A DNA stretch of 64,000 nucleotides, from the NCBI RefSeq assembly GCF_902499115.1, contig NZ_CABVPN010000022.1, positions 1 to 64,000 on the forward strand, in the 5' to 3' direction. Position 1 is the first letter of the stretch. Every line of letters begins with the position of its first letter. Below, piece after piece: positions 26,766 to 35,263 of the stretch. The notes below the pieces were generated by a model. It made no database searches, was not told the origin of the DNA, and saw only the letters and a list, made by a program, of their open reading frames with translations. This stretch comes from Burkholderia diffusa. Lineage in GTDB: Bacteria > Pseudomonadota > Gammaproteobacteria > Burkholderiales > Burkholderiaceae. A program made the translations under genes and the position numbers.

Positions 26766-27983
26766 TCAGGCTTGTGCGTGGCGTTCGGCGTGCGGACGCC
26801 CGATCACGAGGTAGTGAGCAAGCGCAATGATCGGGAACGCGCCGGCGACGGCGGCGACGAGCGGCCAGCCGCCGTGCTCGTACAGCGGGCTCGCGAGCGC
26901 GGAGCCGACCGCGCCGCCGACGAAGATGCTCGTCATGTACAGCGCGTTCAGGCGGTTGCGGCTCGCCGCATGCAGCGCATAGATCTCGCGCTGGCCGAGC
27001 ACCATGTTCATCTGCACTGCGAAATCGAGCACGATGCCCGTGACGACGAGGCCATACAGGCCGGCGCCGTGGATCAGCGCAACCGCGTACGACAGCGTGC
27101 CGGCGACCAGCGCGATCAGCGTTGCCCGCACGGTATGGCCGGCATCCGCGAGGCGGCCCGCGACCGGCGCCGACGTCGCACCGATCGCACCGACGAGCGC
27201 GAACAGGCCGATGGCCGATTGCGACAGCCCGTAGTGACGCGTCAGCTCGACGGGCACGGCGGTCCAGAACAGGCTGAACGACGCGAACATCAGGCCCTGG
27301 TAGAACGCGCGATGGCGCAGCACCGGCATCGTGCGGACCAGATGCAGCAACGAGCCGATCAGTTCGAAGTAGGTCGCGCGATGATCGGGCTGGCGCGACG
27401 GGATCGTCAGCGCGAGCACGGCCGTCACGAGCGTCATCAGCACGGCGGCGGCCGCGAACACGAAGCGCCAGCCGAACGCGTCGGCCACCACGCTCGACAG
27501 CGGACGCGCGAGCAGGATGCCGAGCAGCAGCCCGCTCATGATCGTGCCGACCACCCGGCCGCGCGAATGATCCGGCGCGAGGTGCGCGGCGAGCGGCACC
27601 AGGATCTGGACGGCAACCGAGCTGAAGCCGACCAGCAGCGAAATCGCGAGGAACAGCCCGGGCGTCTGGACGACCGCGGCCGCCGCGAGGCTCGCGATCG
27701 ACACGACGGCCGTGACGATCATCAGCTTGCGGTTCTCGAGCAGGTCGCCGAGCGGCACGATGAAGAACAGGCCGAGCGCGTAGCCGATCTGCGTCAGCGA
27801 CACGATGAGGCTCGCGGTTTCGCCGGACATGTGCAGGCTCGGCGCGATGAGTTCGGTGATCGGCTGCGCGTAATACAGGTTCGCGACGATCGCGCCGCAA
27901 CTGAACGCGAACAGCAGGATGAGGCCCTGCGTGAGCTTGGCCGCGTGCCCGTGGGCCGCAACCGGGGTGGATTCTGCTGACAT
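26766..27983 (-). CDS. MFS transporter, 12 membrane segments
   Basis: The 405-residue protein has twelve predicted membrane helices. It has the MFS loop motif GDLLENRKLMI between helices 2 and 3, a shorter counterpart GRLADAGH in the second half, and NLYYAQPI in helix 1 as in YgaY/NepI-like exporters. The substrate is not predictable; the adjacent ene-reductase suggests export of a xenobiotic or its product. The ATG has an AAGGAG site. An 18-base near-palindrome at 28082 lies 98 bases upstream, and a monooxygenase stump precedes that. Confidence 0.9.
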   Translation of the reverse strand: MSAESTPVAAHGHAAKLTQGLILLFAFSCGAIVANLYYAQPITELIAPSLHMSGETASLIVSLTQIGYALGLFFIVPLGDLLENRKLMIVTAVVSIASLAAAAVVQTPGLFLAISLLVGFSSVAVQILVPLAAHLAPDHSRGRVVGTIMSGLLLGILLARPLSSVVADAFGWRFVFAAAAVLMTLVTAVLALTIPSRQPDHRATYFELIGSLLHLVRTMPVLRHRAFYQGLMFASFSLFWTAVPVELTRHYGLSQSAIGLFALVGAIGATSAPVAGRLADAGHTVRATLIALVAGTLSYAVALIHGAGLYGLVVTGIVLDFAVQMNMVLGQREIYALHAASRNRLNALYMTSIFVGGAVGSALASPLYEHGGWPLVAAVAGAFPIIALAHYLVIGRPHAERHAQA

Positions 27984-28081
27984 GGTCGACTCCTTGAAAA
28001 GAGATGTCGGGTGCCCGTTCATCGGGCGGGCGTTACGATTGCCGTCGCGGCGAAGCGGAAGCAGCCGCATTGCCGTCAAGA

Positions 28082-28099
28082 TTATTGATCGATCGATAA
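28082..28099. promoter_or_regulatory. Palindrome TTATTGATCGATCGATAA
   Basis: This is an 18-base inverted repeat with one mismatched pair, 98 bases upstream of the MFS start. It contains the same TTAT...GATAA ends as the sites at 40236, 40251 and 48414. It is probably an operator, most likely for a TetR-type repressor. Confidence 0.55.
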
Positions 28100-28167
28100 C
28101 AAGGGAATACGTCCGGGACGCAATCGAGCATTGCGCGGCACGCAAAGGGGGCGGACCGTGGGCGGGT

Positions 28168-28350
28168 TCATGCGTGGGCGGCGAGGCCGAGATCGGTCGC
28201 GAACCGCGCGCCGGCATCGGCGACACCGCCGCCGGGGTCGGGCAACGGCCGGTCGCGGCACTCGTGGACGACGACATCGTGGCCGATGCAATTCAGCGTG
28301 ACGGCGGAGGCCAGGCCGGCGATGGAACCGCCGGCGATCGCGATCTTCAT
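28168..28350 (-). pseudogene. N-terminal stump of an FAD-dependent monooxygenase
   Basis: A 60-residue frame begins MKIAIAGGSIAGLASAV and keeps the FAD-binding Rossmann motif. It is closely similar to the first 60 residues of the intact monooxygenase at 35089 (MKIVIAGGSIAGLAAAL...IGHDVTVCE). It ends at a stop after GLAAHA; the remaining 310 or so residues are absent, and the MFS gene follows. It is a deletion relic. Its upstream region shares the 11-mer ATTAAGACGCG with the gap before the YoaK-family gene. Confidence 0.8.
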
Positions 28351-28516
28351 GATGCGCCTCTCGAAACGGGCCTCCGGCGCGGATGTCGCGGATCGCGAAG
28401 CCCGATGAGAGCAGTCTGGATCGACCGGACTGAATAGTCCTAAACCGCGTCTTAATTCACTTGATTCATGCGGTGCGCGCGGCGGCGCGGACGATCGGTT
28501 ACAACCGCGGCGGGCT

Positions 28517-29434
28517 TCAACCGCGCTTGCCCTGCAGCGTCGGAATCTGCGCGAACAGCCCGGCGAGCCAGTCGACGAAGACCTTGAGCTTGACGGGCGT
28601 ATGCCGATTGGGCGGATACAGGATCGAGATCGGCCGGGGCGGCGTGTTGAAATCGGTCAGTACCTCGCGCAGGCGCCCCGATTGCAGATACGGCTCGACC
28701 AGGTAGAGCGAGGTCTTGATCAGGCCGATGCCCGCGACGCCGGCCGCGATGTAGGTGTCGGCGTCGTTGACCGCGACCGTGCCGCACATCTGGATGATCC
28801 GCGTTTCGCCGTCGACGACGTAGTCCCAGGACCGGGGACGGCCCGTATCGGCCGAGATGTGGCTGACCGCGACGTGCTGCGCGAGATCGTCCACCGTCTC
28901 GGGTGCGCCGCATCGTTCGAGATACGCGGGGGCCGCGCACGTGCAGGTGGTCAGGCTGCCGATCCGTTTCGCAACCAACCCCGAATCGTCGAGCGCGCCG
29001 ATCCGCACGACGCAATCGACACCCTCGCCGACGAGATCGATCTGGCGATCGGTCACGCCGAGTTCGATCGAGATGCCGGGATGGGCGGCGAGAAACTCGG
29101 GCAGGGCGGGCACCATGATCTGCTTGGCCATGGCCGGCGGCAGGTTTACTTTCAGCCGGCCGCGCGGCACGTTGCGCGCCTGCGAGACGGCCGCTTCCAT
29201 GTCGTCGATCTCGCGCAGCACGCCGACGCAGCGTTCGTAATAGGCCTGCCCGTCCTCGGTCAGCGAAATCCGGCGCGTCGTCCGGTTCAGCAGCCGGCAG
29301 CCGAGATGCTGTTCGAGCGTGCTCAGCAGCGCGGACACACGCGGCGTCGTGAGTCCGGTCGTGTCCGACGCGCGCGTGAAGCTGCCCGTCTCGACGATTC
29401 GCGTAAACACGCGCATCGAAAGCAAGGTATCCAT
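28517..29434 (-). CDS. LysR-family transcriptional regulator
   Basis: The 305-residue protein has the N-terminal helix-turn-helix (FTRIVETGSFTRASDTTGLTTPRVSALLSTLEQHLG) and the NRTTRRISLTEDG wing. The effector domain ends in the TPVKLKVFVDWLAGLFA helix common to the CrgA-like subgroup. It lies 76 bases after the molybdenum hydroxylase gene on the same strand, so it may be made with that operon and regulate it. Confidence 0.92.
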   Translation of the reverse strand: MDTLLSMRVFTRIVETGSFTRASDTTGLTTPRVSALLSTLEQHLGCRLLNRTTRRISLTEDGQAYYERCVGVLREIDDMEAAVSQARNVPRGRLKVNLPPAMAKQIMVPALPEFLAAHPGISIELGVTDRQIDLVGEGVDCVVRIGALDDSGLVAKRIGSLTTCTCAAPAYLERCGAPETVDDLAQHVAVSHISADTGRPRSWDYVVDGETRIIQMCGTVAVNDADTYIAAGVAGIGLIKTSLYLVEPYLQSGRLREVLTDFNTPPRPISILYPPNRHTPVKLKVFVDWLAGLFAQIPTLQGKRG

Positions 29435-29510
29435 CGTTCAGAAATCTCCAGCCTGTTTGTCGCCCGCGCCGGTTCGTGCCGGCGCGATTTGTTGTGGTCG
29501 TGTGATGCCG

Positions 29511-31772
29511 CTACGCGTCGATGCGTTTCCTGAGCCCTTCACCGGCAAACGGCATTTCGCGCAGGCGCTGGCCGGTCGCGTCGAAGATCGCGTTGGCGAG
29601 CGCGCCCGCGGTCGGCCCCATCGACGCCTCGGCCGCGCCGAGGAACGGTGCGCCCGGACGATTGATCAGATGCACCTTGATGCTTTGCGGTGCGGCGCCG
29701 AAGCGGAGAATCGGATAGCTGCTCCAGTCGAAGCTGCGCACGCGTTGCGTATCGTATTTCAATGCCTCGTACAGCGTCCAGCTCGCGGACTGGATGATGC
29801 CACCCTCGATCTGGTTGCGAATGCCGTCGGGCGATACGATCTGGCCGGCGTCGACGGCCGCTTCCGCACGTTCGAGCGTCACCTGGCCGGTTTCCGGAAC
29901 GACCGAGACCTCGACCGCGATCGCGACGTAGGCCATCAGGTTCTTGTATTTGCCGAACGCAAAGCCGACGCCGCGATTGCGTGCACGCGGCGGCCGCGGC
30001 CAGCCGAATTTGGTGGCGGCGAGCTGGATCACCTGACTCGCGCGGTGATCCTGCATGTGGCGCAGCCTGAATTCGACCGGATCGACGCCGGCGGCGTGCG
30101 CCAGCTCGTCCATGAAGCTTTCGATCGCCCAGACGTTCGTGTGCGCGCCGAGCGAGCGCATCGCCGACGTCTGCAGCGGCATCGTCGGCGAGAAGTTGTT
30201 GACGATGTGCATGTTCGGCAGCGCGTACAGCGGGATCGCGTTGCGATCGCCGCCGCCCTCGGGCTGCAGCATCGGCGTCGACGGCGCGGAGACGAACGGC
30301 GGCTCGAGCATCCGCGCGGGCAGCAGCCGGCCCGCATTGACGATGCGCTCGTTGTGCGAGCTGCTCCACAGCGCGTAGTTCCAGTCGACGATGCGGCCGC
30401 TCGCGTCGAGCGACGCGCTGAGCTCGGTGACCATCGCCGGCGTGAAGTGGTCCCACGTATGTTCCTGCTCGCGCATCCACTGGACGCGAATCGGCTTGCC
30501 GGGCATCGCGGCCGCGATCAGCGCCGCATGCGCGGCCGCGTCGTCCGCACCGTTGTGTCCGTAGCAGCCGGAGCCCTCGGTGTGGATGCAGCGCACGTTC
30601 GCCTTCGGCATCGACAGCATCTCGGCGAGCGCGTCGCGCAGCGGATACACGCCCTGCGAGTGCGTCCACACGGTCAGCGTGCCGTTCTCGAGATGCGCGA
30701 CCGAACAGGACGGCCCGATCGAGCCGTGCAGCAGGTAGTTCTTCAAAAACGTGGCGGAGAGCGTCTTCGTCGCCGGCGCGGCTTGCGCATGCGTGTTGGC
30801 GATCTCGATGCGCTGTGTCGCGATCCGCTTCAGGTCCGCGTGGACCGTCGCGGGATCGGGCAGCGCCCGGCCGGGCGACCAGCGGCAGCCGGCGGACAGC
30901 GCGCGCTGCGCGACGACCGCCTGCCATTCGCCCTGCGCGACGACCGCGAGCATGCTGCCGTTGCGCACGATCCGCACGACACCGGGCATCTTCAGGATCG
31001 CGGCTTCGTCGAACGACAGCAGTGTCGCGTCGTACACCGGCGGCATCACGACACGTGCATGCAGCATGCCGGGCAAGTCCATGTCCTGCACGTAGCTGAC
31101 GCCGCCCGTGACCTTGTTCGGAATGTCCACACGCGGCAGCGACGTGCCGATCACGGCGAACGTGGCCGGCGGTTTCAGCGGCGACGTCGGCGTGGCGTTG
31201 CGGTGCAGGTCGACGGTACGCACCGCGTCGGCGTAGCGCATCGTGCGGCCGTCCGGCGCCTTGATGACGGCATCGGCGACGGTCAGCGCGCGCGGATCGA
31301 CGCCGAACTGCTTCGCGGCGCCGTCGACCAGCAGCCCGCGCACCTGCGCGGCGGCGTTCAGCAACGCGGAGCCGCTGTCCGCCATCGTGTGGCTACCGGC
31401 CGTCAGGCCTTCGTCGGGCGACGCGCCGGTGTCGGCGGTCAGGAACGTGATCAGCGAGGGCTTCATGTTCAGCTCCTCGGCGGCCACCTGCAGCAATGCG
31501 GTGCGCACGCCGGTGCCGAGCTCGACCTTGCCGGTAAACACGGTGACCTTGCCGTCGGGCGCGATCTTGATCCACGCGTCCAGCAGCGGGTTGGTCTTCA
31601 GGCTGCCGGCCAGCGTTTCGGTGGCCTTGGCGACGTGGACGGCGGCGCCTTCGTCCGCGATCACGACCTCGGCGAGCGCGCGCGCGGCCGGCGCGAGGGT
31701 GAACGCGACGAAGAGCGCACCGGAAACCATGAAGTGCCGGCGGCCTTCGTCGATGTCGTCGGGTGCGTTCAT
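29511..31772 (-). CDS. Xanthine-oxidase-family molybdopterin-binding subunit (IorB-like)
   Basis: This is the catalytic subunit of a molybdenum hydroxylase that oxidises an aldehyde or N-heterocycle using water. The 753-residue precursor has a twin-arginine leader (EGRRHFMVSGALFVAF), so the enzyme is exported folded to the periplasm. Molybdenum-cofactor segments are present (GYGHNGADDAAAHAAL near residue 400). The conserved glutamate region LGAAEASMGPTAGALANAIFDATG is near the end. The start overlaps the stop of the 2Fe-2S subunit by one base (TGATG). With that subunit and a tri-haem cytochrome c it forms the usual three-part IorAB/aldehyde-dehydrogenase complex. The substrate is unknown. Confidence 0.92.
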   Translation of the reverse strand: MNAPDDIDEGRRHFMVSGALFVAFTLAPAARALAEVVIADEGAAVHVAKATETLAGSLKTNPLLDAWIKIAPDGKVTVFTGKVELGTGVRTALLQVAAEELNMKPSLITFLTADTGASPDEGLTAGSHTMADSGSALLNAAAQVRGLLVDGAAKQFGVDPRALTVADAVIKAPDGRTMRYADAVRTVDLHRNATPTSPLKPPATFAVIGTSLPRVDIPNKVTGGVSYVQDMDLPGMLHARVVMPPVYDATLLSFDEAAILKMPGVVRIVRNGSMLAVVAQGEWQAVVAQRALSAGCRWSPGRALPDPATVHADLKRIATQRIEIANTHAQAAPATKTLSATFLKNYLLHGSIGPSCSVAHLENGTLTVWTHSQGVYPLRDALAEMLSMPKANVRCIHTEGSGCYGHNGADDAAAHAALIAAAMPGKPIRVQWMREQEHTWDHFTPAMVTELSASLDASGRIVDWNYALWSSSHNERIVNAGRLLPARMLEPPFVSAPSTPMLQPEGGGDRNAIPLYALPNMHIVNNFSPTMPLQTSAMRSLGAHTNVWAIESFMDELAHAAGVDPVEFRLRHMQDHRASQVIQLAATKFGWPRPPRARNRGVGFAFGKYKNLMAYVAIAVEVSVVPETGQVTLERAEAAVDAGQIVSPDGIRNQIEGGIIQSASWTLYEALKYDTQRVRSFDWSSYPILRFGAAPQSIKVHLINRPGAPFLGAAEASMGPTAGALANAIFDATGQRLREMPFAGEGLRKRIDA

Positions 31773-32272
31773 CAGATTTCCTTATTGATCATGACGGGCG
31801 CGGCAGACGGTTCCGGCTCCGGCAGCCCGGCGACCTGGCGCACGGCCGCCAGGATCCGCATGTGGGTGCCGCAACGGCACAGGTTCGGTTCCATGTGCGT
31901 GCGCAGCTCGCGTTCGGTCGGCTTCGGGTTGCGTTCGAGCAGCGCCTGCGCGCGCATGATCATGCCCGCGATGCAATAACCGCACTGCGCCGCCTGATGA
32001 TCGATGAACGCCTGCTGAAGCTTGCCCGGATGCTCGGCGGTGCCGAGGCTTTCGATGGTCCTGACGCGGCGCTCGCCGATCGCGGCGACCGGGATCAGGC
32101 ACGAGAACATCGGCTTGTCGTCGACGATCACGGTGCACGCGCCGCATTGCCCGAGGCCGCAGCCGAACTTCGCGCCGTGCAGGTGCAGGTCGTTGCGCAG
32201 CGCGTAAAGCAGCGGCGTGGACGGATCGATGTCGAGCGTGTGCCGCACGCCATTCACGGTGAGGGTGATCAT
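31772..32272 (-). CDS. [2Fe-2S] small subunit of the molybdenum hydroxylase
   Basis: The 166-residue protein has the plant-type ferredoxin cluster ligands C38, C43, C46 and C58 (GCGLGQCGACTV). The second cluster ligands are C97, C100, C132 and C134 (CGYC and CRC). This is the standard two-cluster electron-transfer subunit. It passes electrons from molybdenum to the cytochrome c subunit. It has no leader, so it is probably carried out by the Tat signal of the large subunit. It overlaps the cytochrome gene by four bases (ATGA) and the large subunit by one. Confidence 0.94.
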   Translation of the reverse strand: MITLTVNGVRHTLDIDPSTPLLYALRNDLHLHGAKFGCGLGQCGACTVIVDDKPMFSCLIPVAAIGERRVRTIESLGTAEHPGKLQQAFIDHQAAQCGYCIAGMIMRAQALLERNPKPTERELRTHMEPNLCRCGTHMRILAAVRQVAGLPEPEPSAAPVMINKEI

Positions 32273-33549
32273 TGCGTGCGGTCCTCCTTTCTGAGCTTCG
32301 CGGCGAGGGTATCGATGCCGCTCCACGCGGGGCGATCGGAGTACGTCTCGCGGATGTATGCGGCGAGGTCCGCGATCTGCGCGTCGTCGTACTGGTCGAG
32401 GTAGGACGGCATGTAGTTCAGCGTGTCCTCGCCATGCCAGCCGATCCCGTTGAACATCATCTGGATCGCGTTGCGCGGCGTGTCGGCAGCGATCGCCGTG
32501 CTGAACGCGAGCGTCGGCCGCTCGCCGATCGACTGCATCGGCGATGCCGGCCCGTGGCACTGCGCGCACGACGCCTGGAACAACACCGCGCCGCGCTGGC
32601 CGGCAGGTGTCGTCGCATGGCGTTCGGCGACGGTCGTCGCGGGCCGTGCGGCGGCCGGCTTCTGGATCGACAGGATATAGGCCGCGATGGCCTCGACATC
32701 CTCGACCGGCACCGTCGCGAGATCGCGCGTGACGGGCAGCATCGGCCCGGCGGCCGCGCCATGCTCGCTCGCGCGGCCGGTGCGCAGGTACGTGACCAGT
32801 TGCGCTTGCGTCCACGGGTGGACCGCGTTGCCGAGCGTATTGAGCGGCGGGGCTTCCCAGCCGTCGACGATGCCGCCGTCGAACGCCTTGCCTGCTTCCT
32901 CGCCGCCGATCGCGTTGAGCGGCGAATGGCACGACGCGCAGTGTCCGAGGCCGTCGACGAGCAGCTTGCCGCGATTCCATTGCGCGGATTGCGACGGGTC
33001 CGGCTGGTACGCGCCTTCGCGCAGGAACAGGATGTTCCAGAACGCGACCAGCGGCCGGAAGTTGAGCGGGAAGATCAGGTCGTTCGCCGGCGTCTTCGCT
33101 TGAACCGGTTCGCGTGTCATCAGGTACGCGTATGCGGCCGCGATGTCCTGGTCGGACATCCGCGTGAAGTGAATGTACGGAAAGGCCGGGTAGAGCGGAT
33201 GGCCGTCGCGGGCGATGCCGCTGCGCAGCGCGCGCGCGAAGGCGGCCTGCGACCAGCGGCCGATGCCGGTGTCGGCATCCGGCGTGATGTTGGTCGCGTA
33301 GATCGTGCCGAACGGCGTCGCGAGCGGCAGCCCGCCGGCGAACGGCTTGCCGTCCTTCGCGGTGTGGCAGACGACGCAGTCGCCCAGCGCGACCACGCGT
33401 GCGCCGGCCTTGATCAGTTGCGGATCGAAGGACGCGCGGGCCGGCGGATCGATCGGCGCGATCGACGGCCGGTACATGATGCCGATCGCGGCCGCCAGGC
33501 CGATGATCGCGACGCCTGCCGCGCTGATCCAGAGTCGTTTGTGCTTCAT
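32269..33549 (-). CDS. Tri-haem cytochrome c subunit of the molybdenum hydroxylase
   Basis: The 426-residue protein has one N-terminal membrane anchor (residues 7-26) and three haem c sites: CVVCH (58-62), CASCH (204-208) and CAQCH (328-332). This is the pattern of the cytochrome subunit of membrane-bound alcohol or aldehyde dehydrogenases, which passes electrons to ubiquinone or an oxidase. The ATG follows a GGAG site and overlaps the stop of a possible small gene (ATGA). It heads, or is second in, the cytochrome/2Fe-2S/molybdopterin operon. Confidence 0.93.
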   Translation of the reverse strand: MKHKRLWISAAGVAIIGLAAAIGIMYRPSIAPIDPPARASFDPQLIKAGARVVALGDCVVCHTAKDGKPFAGGLPLATPFGTIYATNITPDADTGIGRWSQAAFARALRSGIARDGHPLYPAFPYIHFTRMSDQDIAAAYAYLMTREPVQAKTPANDLIFPLNFRPLVAFWNILFLREGAYQPDPSQSAQWNRGKLLVDGLGHCASCHSPLNAIGGEEAGKAFDGGIVDGWEAPPLNTLGNAVHPWTQAQLVTYLRTGRASEHGAAAGPMLPVTRDLATVPVEDVEAIAAYILSIQKPAAARPATTVAERHATTPAGQRGAVLFQASCAQCHGPASPMQSIGERPTLAFSTAIAADTPRNAIQMMFNGIGWHGEDTLNYMPSYLDQYDDAQIADLAAYIRETYSDRPAWSGIDTLAAKLRKEDRTQ

Positions 33550-33812
33550 GCGCGCTCCATGCGGACCGGTTCGTCCGGCGTCATTCGACAGGCGGGGCAA
33601 TGGACGGCGCGTCGGCCGCGTGCGTTCTCGTGACGATTGCACGCGGTACCGCAGATCCGGTTGCCGAGTCGGACGGACCCACATGTGCGGCCCGGCGTGC
33701 GTGCGCTCGCGACGGTCGTTCCGGTCGGCACCGCCGGCTGGCGGTGCGGCATCGCCGATCGATTCGGCCATGACGGGCCTGCTCGGCGGCAGCGATTCGC
33801 GGCGGAGATCAT
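33546..33812 (-). CDS. Candidate small cysteine-rich protein, coupled to the cytochrome gene
   Basis: An 88-residue frame starts at an ATG with a GGAG site seven bases upstream and ends with a stop overlapping the cytochrome start (ATGA). It has cysteines in CGTAC and CPAC late in the protein and no membrane segment. A TTCAG triple repeat begins about 90 bases upstream of this ATG, the same distance as at other sites, which favours a real start here. Against it, the arginine-rich composition and a weaker G/C preference at third positions are also seen in chance frames. I do not recognise a family. Confidence 0.35.
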   Translation of the reverse strand: MISAANRCRRAGPSWPNRSAMPHRQPAVPTGTTVASARTPGRTCGSVRLGNRICGTACNRHENARGRRAVHCPACRMTPDEPVRMERA

Positions 33813-33964
33813 GTCGTTACTCCAGGGATGGGGGCCGCGCGCGGGCCGTGGCCGGCGCGCTCGTTGGTGGAGGCAGTCTACGCGGGCGCCGACGCCATTT
33901 CCTGAAGCTGCGCTGAAACGTTCTGAACGGGCGCACGAACCGTTCCGGCGCTTGCGTTCATGCG
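33813..33964. other. Gap upstream of the cytochrome/molybdenum hydroxylase operon
   Basis: If the small candidate gene at 33546-33812 is not real, the gap runs from 33550 to 33964 (415 bases). It holds the triple TTCAG site at 33902-33927 and the presumed operon promoter, and nothing else that I recognise. Confidence 0.5.
33902..33927 (-). promoter_or_regulatory. Triple TTCAG direct repeat, spacing 10 and 11
   Basis: On the plus strand there are three exact CTGAA units at 33902, 33913 and 33923; on the minus strand these read as TTCAG repeats toward the operon. The downstream pair matches the shared core (CTGAAACGTTCTGAA). The site at 58053-58078 has the same spacing. Confidence 0.55.
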
Positions 33965-35089
33965 TCAGCGCGGCGTGCCGAGACCGAACGTCGCGGCAAG
34001 TTGCGGACCCTTGTCGAGCAGCGACGTCACTTCCTCGCGCCGCCGCGTCGACCATTGCGCGAGGCGCGCGATGACGTCGGTCGCGTCAGCCGGCAGCGCT
34101 TCGGCGAGCGACACGGCATCGCTCGCCGCCTTCGACGTGCCGGACGCCGTATGGGGGCGCACGGTACAGGCCGCGTCGCCGATCAGCGCGACGCGGCCGT
34201 CGACGAAGCCGGGGCTCAATGCGTCGAAAATCGCCTGGTTGAATGGCGCGCGCGTCGCGAGCACCAGTTGCGACAGGGAGGCAGGCAGCCGTTCGACGGC
34301 GAGTTGCCGCAGCGTCGCGACGGTGTCGTCGGCAAGCTGCCCCGGATGCACGGACGCGTGATGGACGTTGCCGTTCCGATCGGTCAGGTGGCGGCGCAGC
34401 GCGTCGGGATCGGCTTCGTTGCGATACCACAGCCAGTTGAAGCGGCGCGCGCCCGGCGCGAGCGAGCCGTCGAGCGCGGGAATCAGAAACGCCATGAACA
34501 GCTCGCCCGGCGCCTTGTGCAGCGTCATGTTCTCGATCAGCGACTCGATCGCGGCGGCGTCGAAATCGGCTTCGTCGACGATGCCGCGCCACGCGAGGTA
34601 ACCGGCAAACGATGGCGTATAACCGGGGAAGATGCGCGCGCGCAGGTTCGAACCGGAACCGTCGGCGGCAATCAGCACATCCGCGCGGATGCGTTCGTCG
34701 TCCACGTGTACGTCGACACCGTCCGCGTCCTGGTCGAAACCGGTGACCGTGCGGCCGTAGTGGATGCGCCCGCGCGGCAGCGTCTCGCACAGGGAGCGAT
34801 AGACGGCGTCCCACGACGAGAACGGCAGCATTTCGGGTTCGTCGCGCGTGACGATGCCGTCGCGATCGATCCAGCGCCGCCGATGCGTCGGCACGCTGAT
34901 CATCTGGCGGCAATGGCGTCCATGCTGTTCGAGAAACGACATCATGCGTCGCAGCACTGCCACGCCGCCGCCCTGGCCGCGCAGCGGCGTGCGCGAACGC
35001 TCGCAGACCGTGACGTCGTGCCCGATGCAATCGAGCGTCAGCGCGGCCGCGAGGCCTGCGATCGAACCGCCTGCAATGACTATCTTCAT
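33965..35089 (-). CDS. FAD-dependent monooxygenase
   Basis: This aromatic-ring hydroxylase-type flavoprotein has 374 residues. The FAD motif GGSIAGLAAALTL is at the start, the ADVLIAADGSGSNLR motif is near residue 145, and GRVALIGDAACTVRPHTASG is near residue 305. It is closely related to the stump at 28168-28350. It is last in the minus-strand series VOC/monooxygenase/DUF485/symporter/hydrolase, 174 bases after the hydrolase. Substrate unknown. Confidence 0.88.
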   Translation of the reverse strand: MKIVIAGGSIAGLAAALTLDCIGHDVTVCERSRTPLRGQGGGVAVLRRMMSFLEQHGRHCRQMISVPTHRRRWIDRDGIVTRDEPEMLPFSSWDAVYRSLCETLPRGRIHYGRTVTGFDQDADGVDVHVDDERIRADVLIAADGSGSNLRARIFPGYTPSFAGYLAWRGIVDEADFDAAAIESLIENMTLHKAPGELFMAFLIPALDGSLAPGARRFNWLWYRNEADPDALRRHLTDRNGNVHHASVHPGQLADDTVATLRQLAVERLPASLSQLVLATRAPFNQAIFDALSPGFVDGRVALIGDAACTVRPHTASGTSKAASDAVSLAEALPADATDVIARLAQWSTRRREEVTSLLDKGPQLAATFGLGTPR

Positions 35090-35263
35090 CGTGCGTGACT
35101 CCCGTGTTCGAAACGCGGTGTGCGTTGCAGGCCGGCTGTCGTGACGCGTGGCGTCGCACGCCAGTCGTCACGGTTCGCCGGATGATGCCATGTCCGTCAA
35201 CGGGCTGCGCCGAGCGTGCAGGCGTCGTCCGACGCCCACGCAACGCCGGTCGGAACGTTCGCG

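Noticed and set aside
29319..31979. 886-codon plus-strand frame across the molybdenum hydroxylase
   Set aside because: Same shadow effect; the minus-strand gene has cofactor motifs and overlapping operon partners.
33637..34074. 145-codon plus-strand frame before the cytochrome operon
   Set aside because: Arginine-rich, overlaps the 3' end of an intact monooxygenase, and has no start signal.
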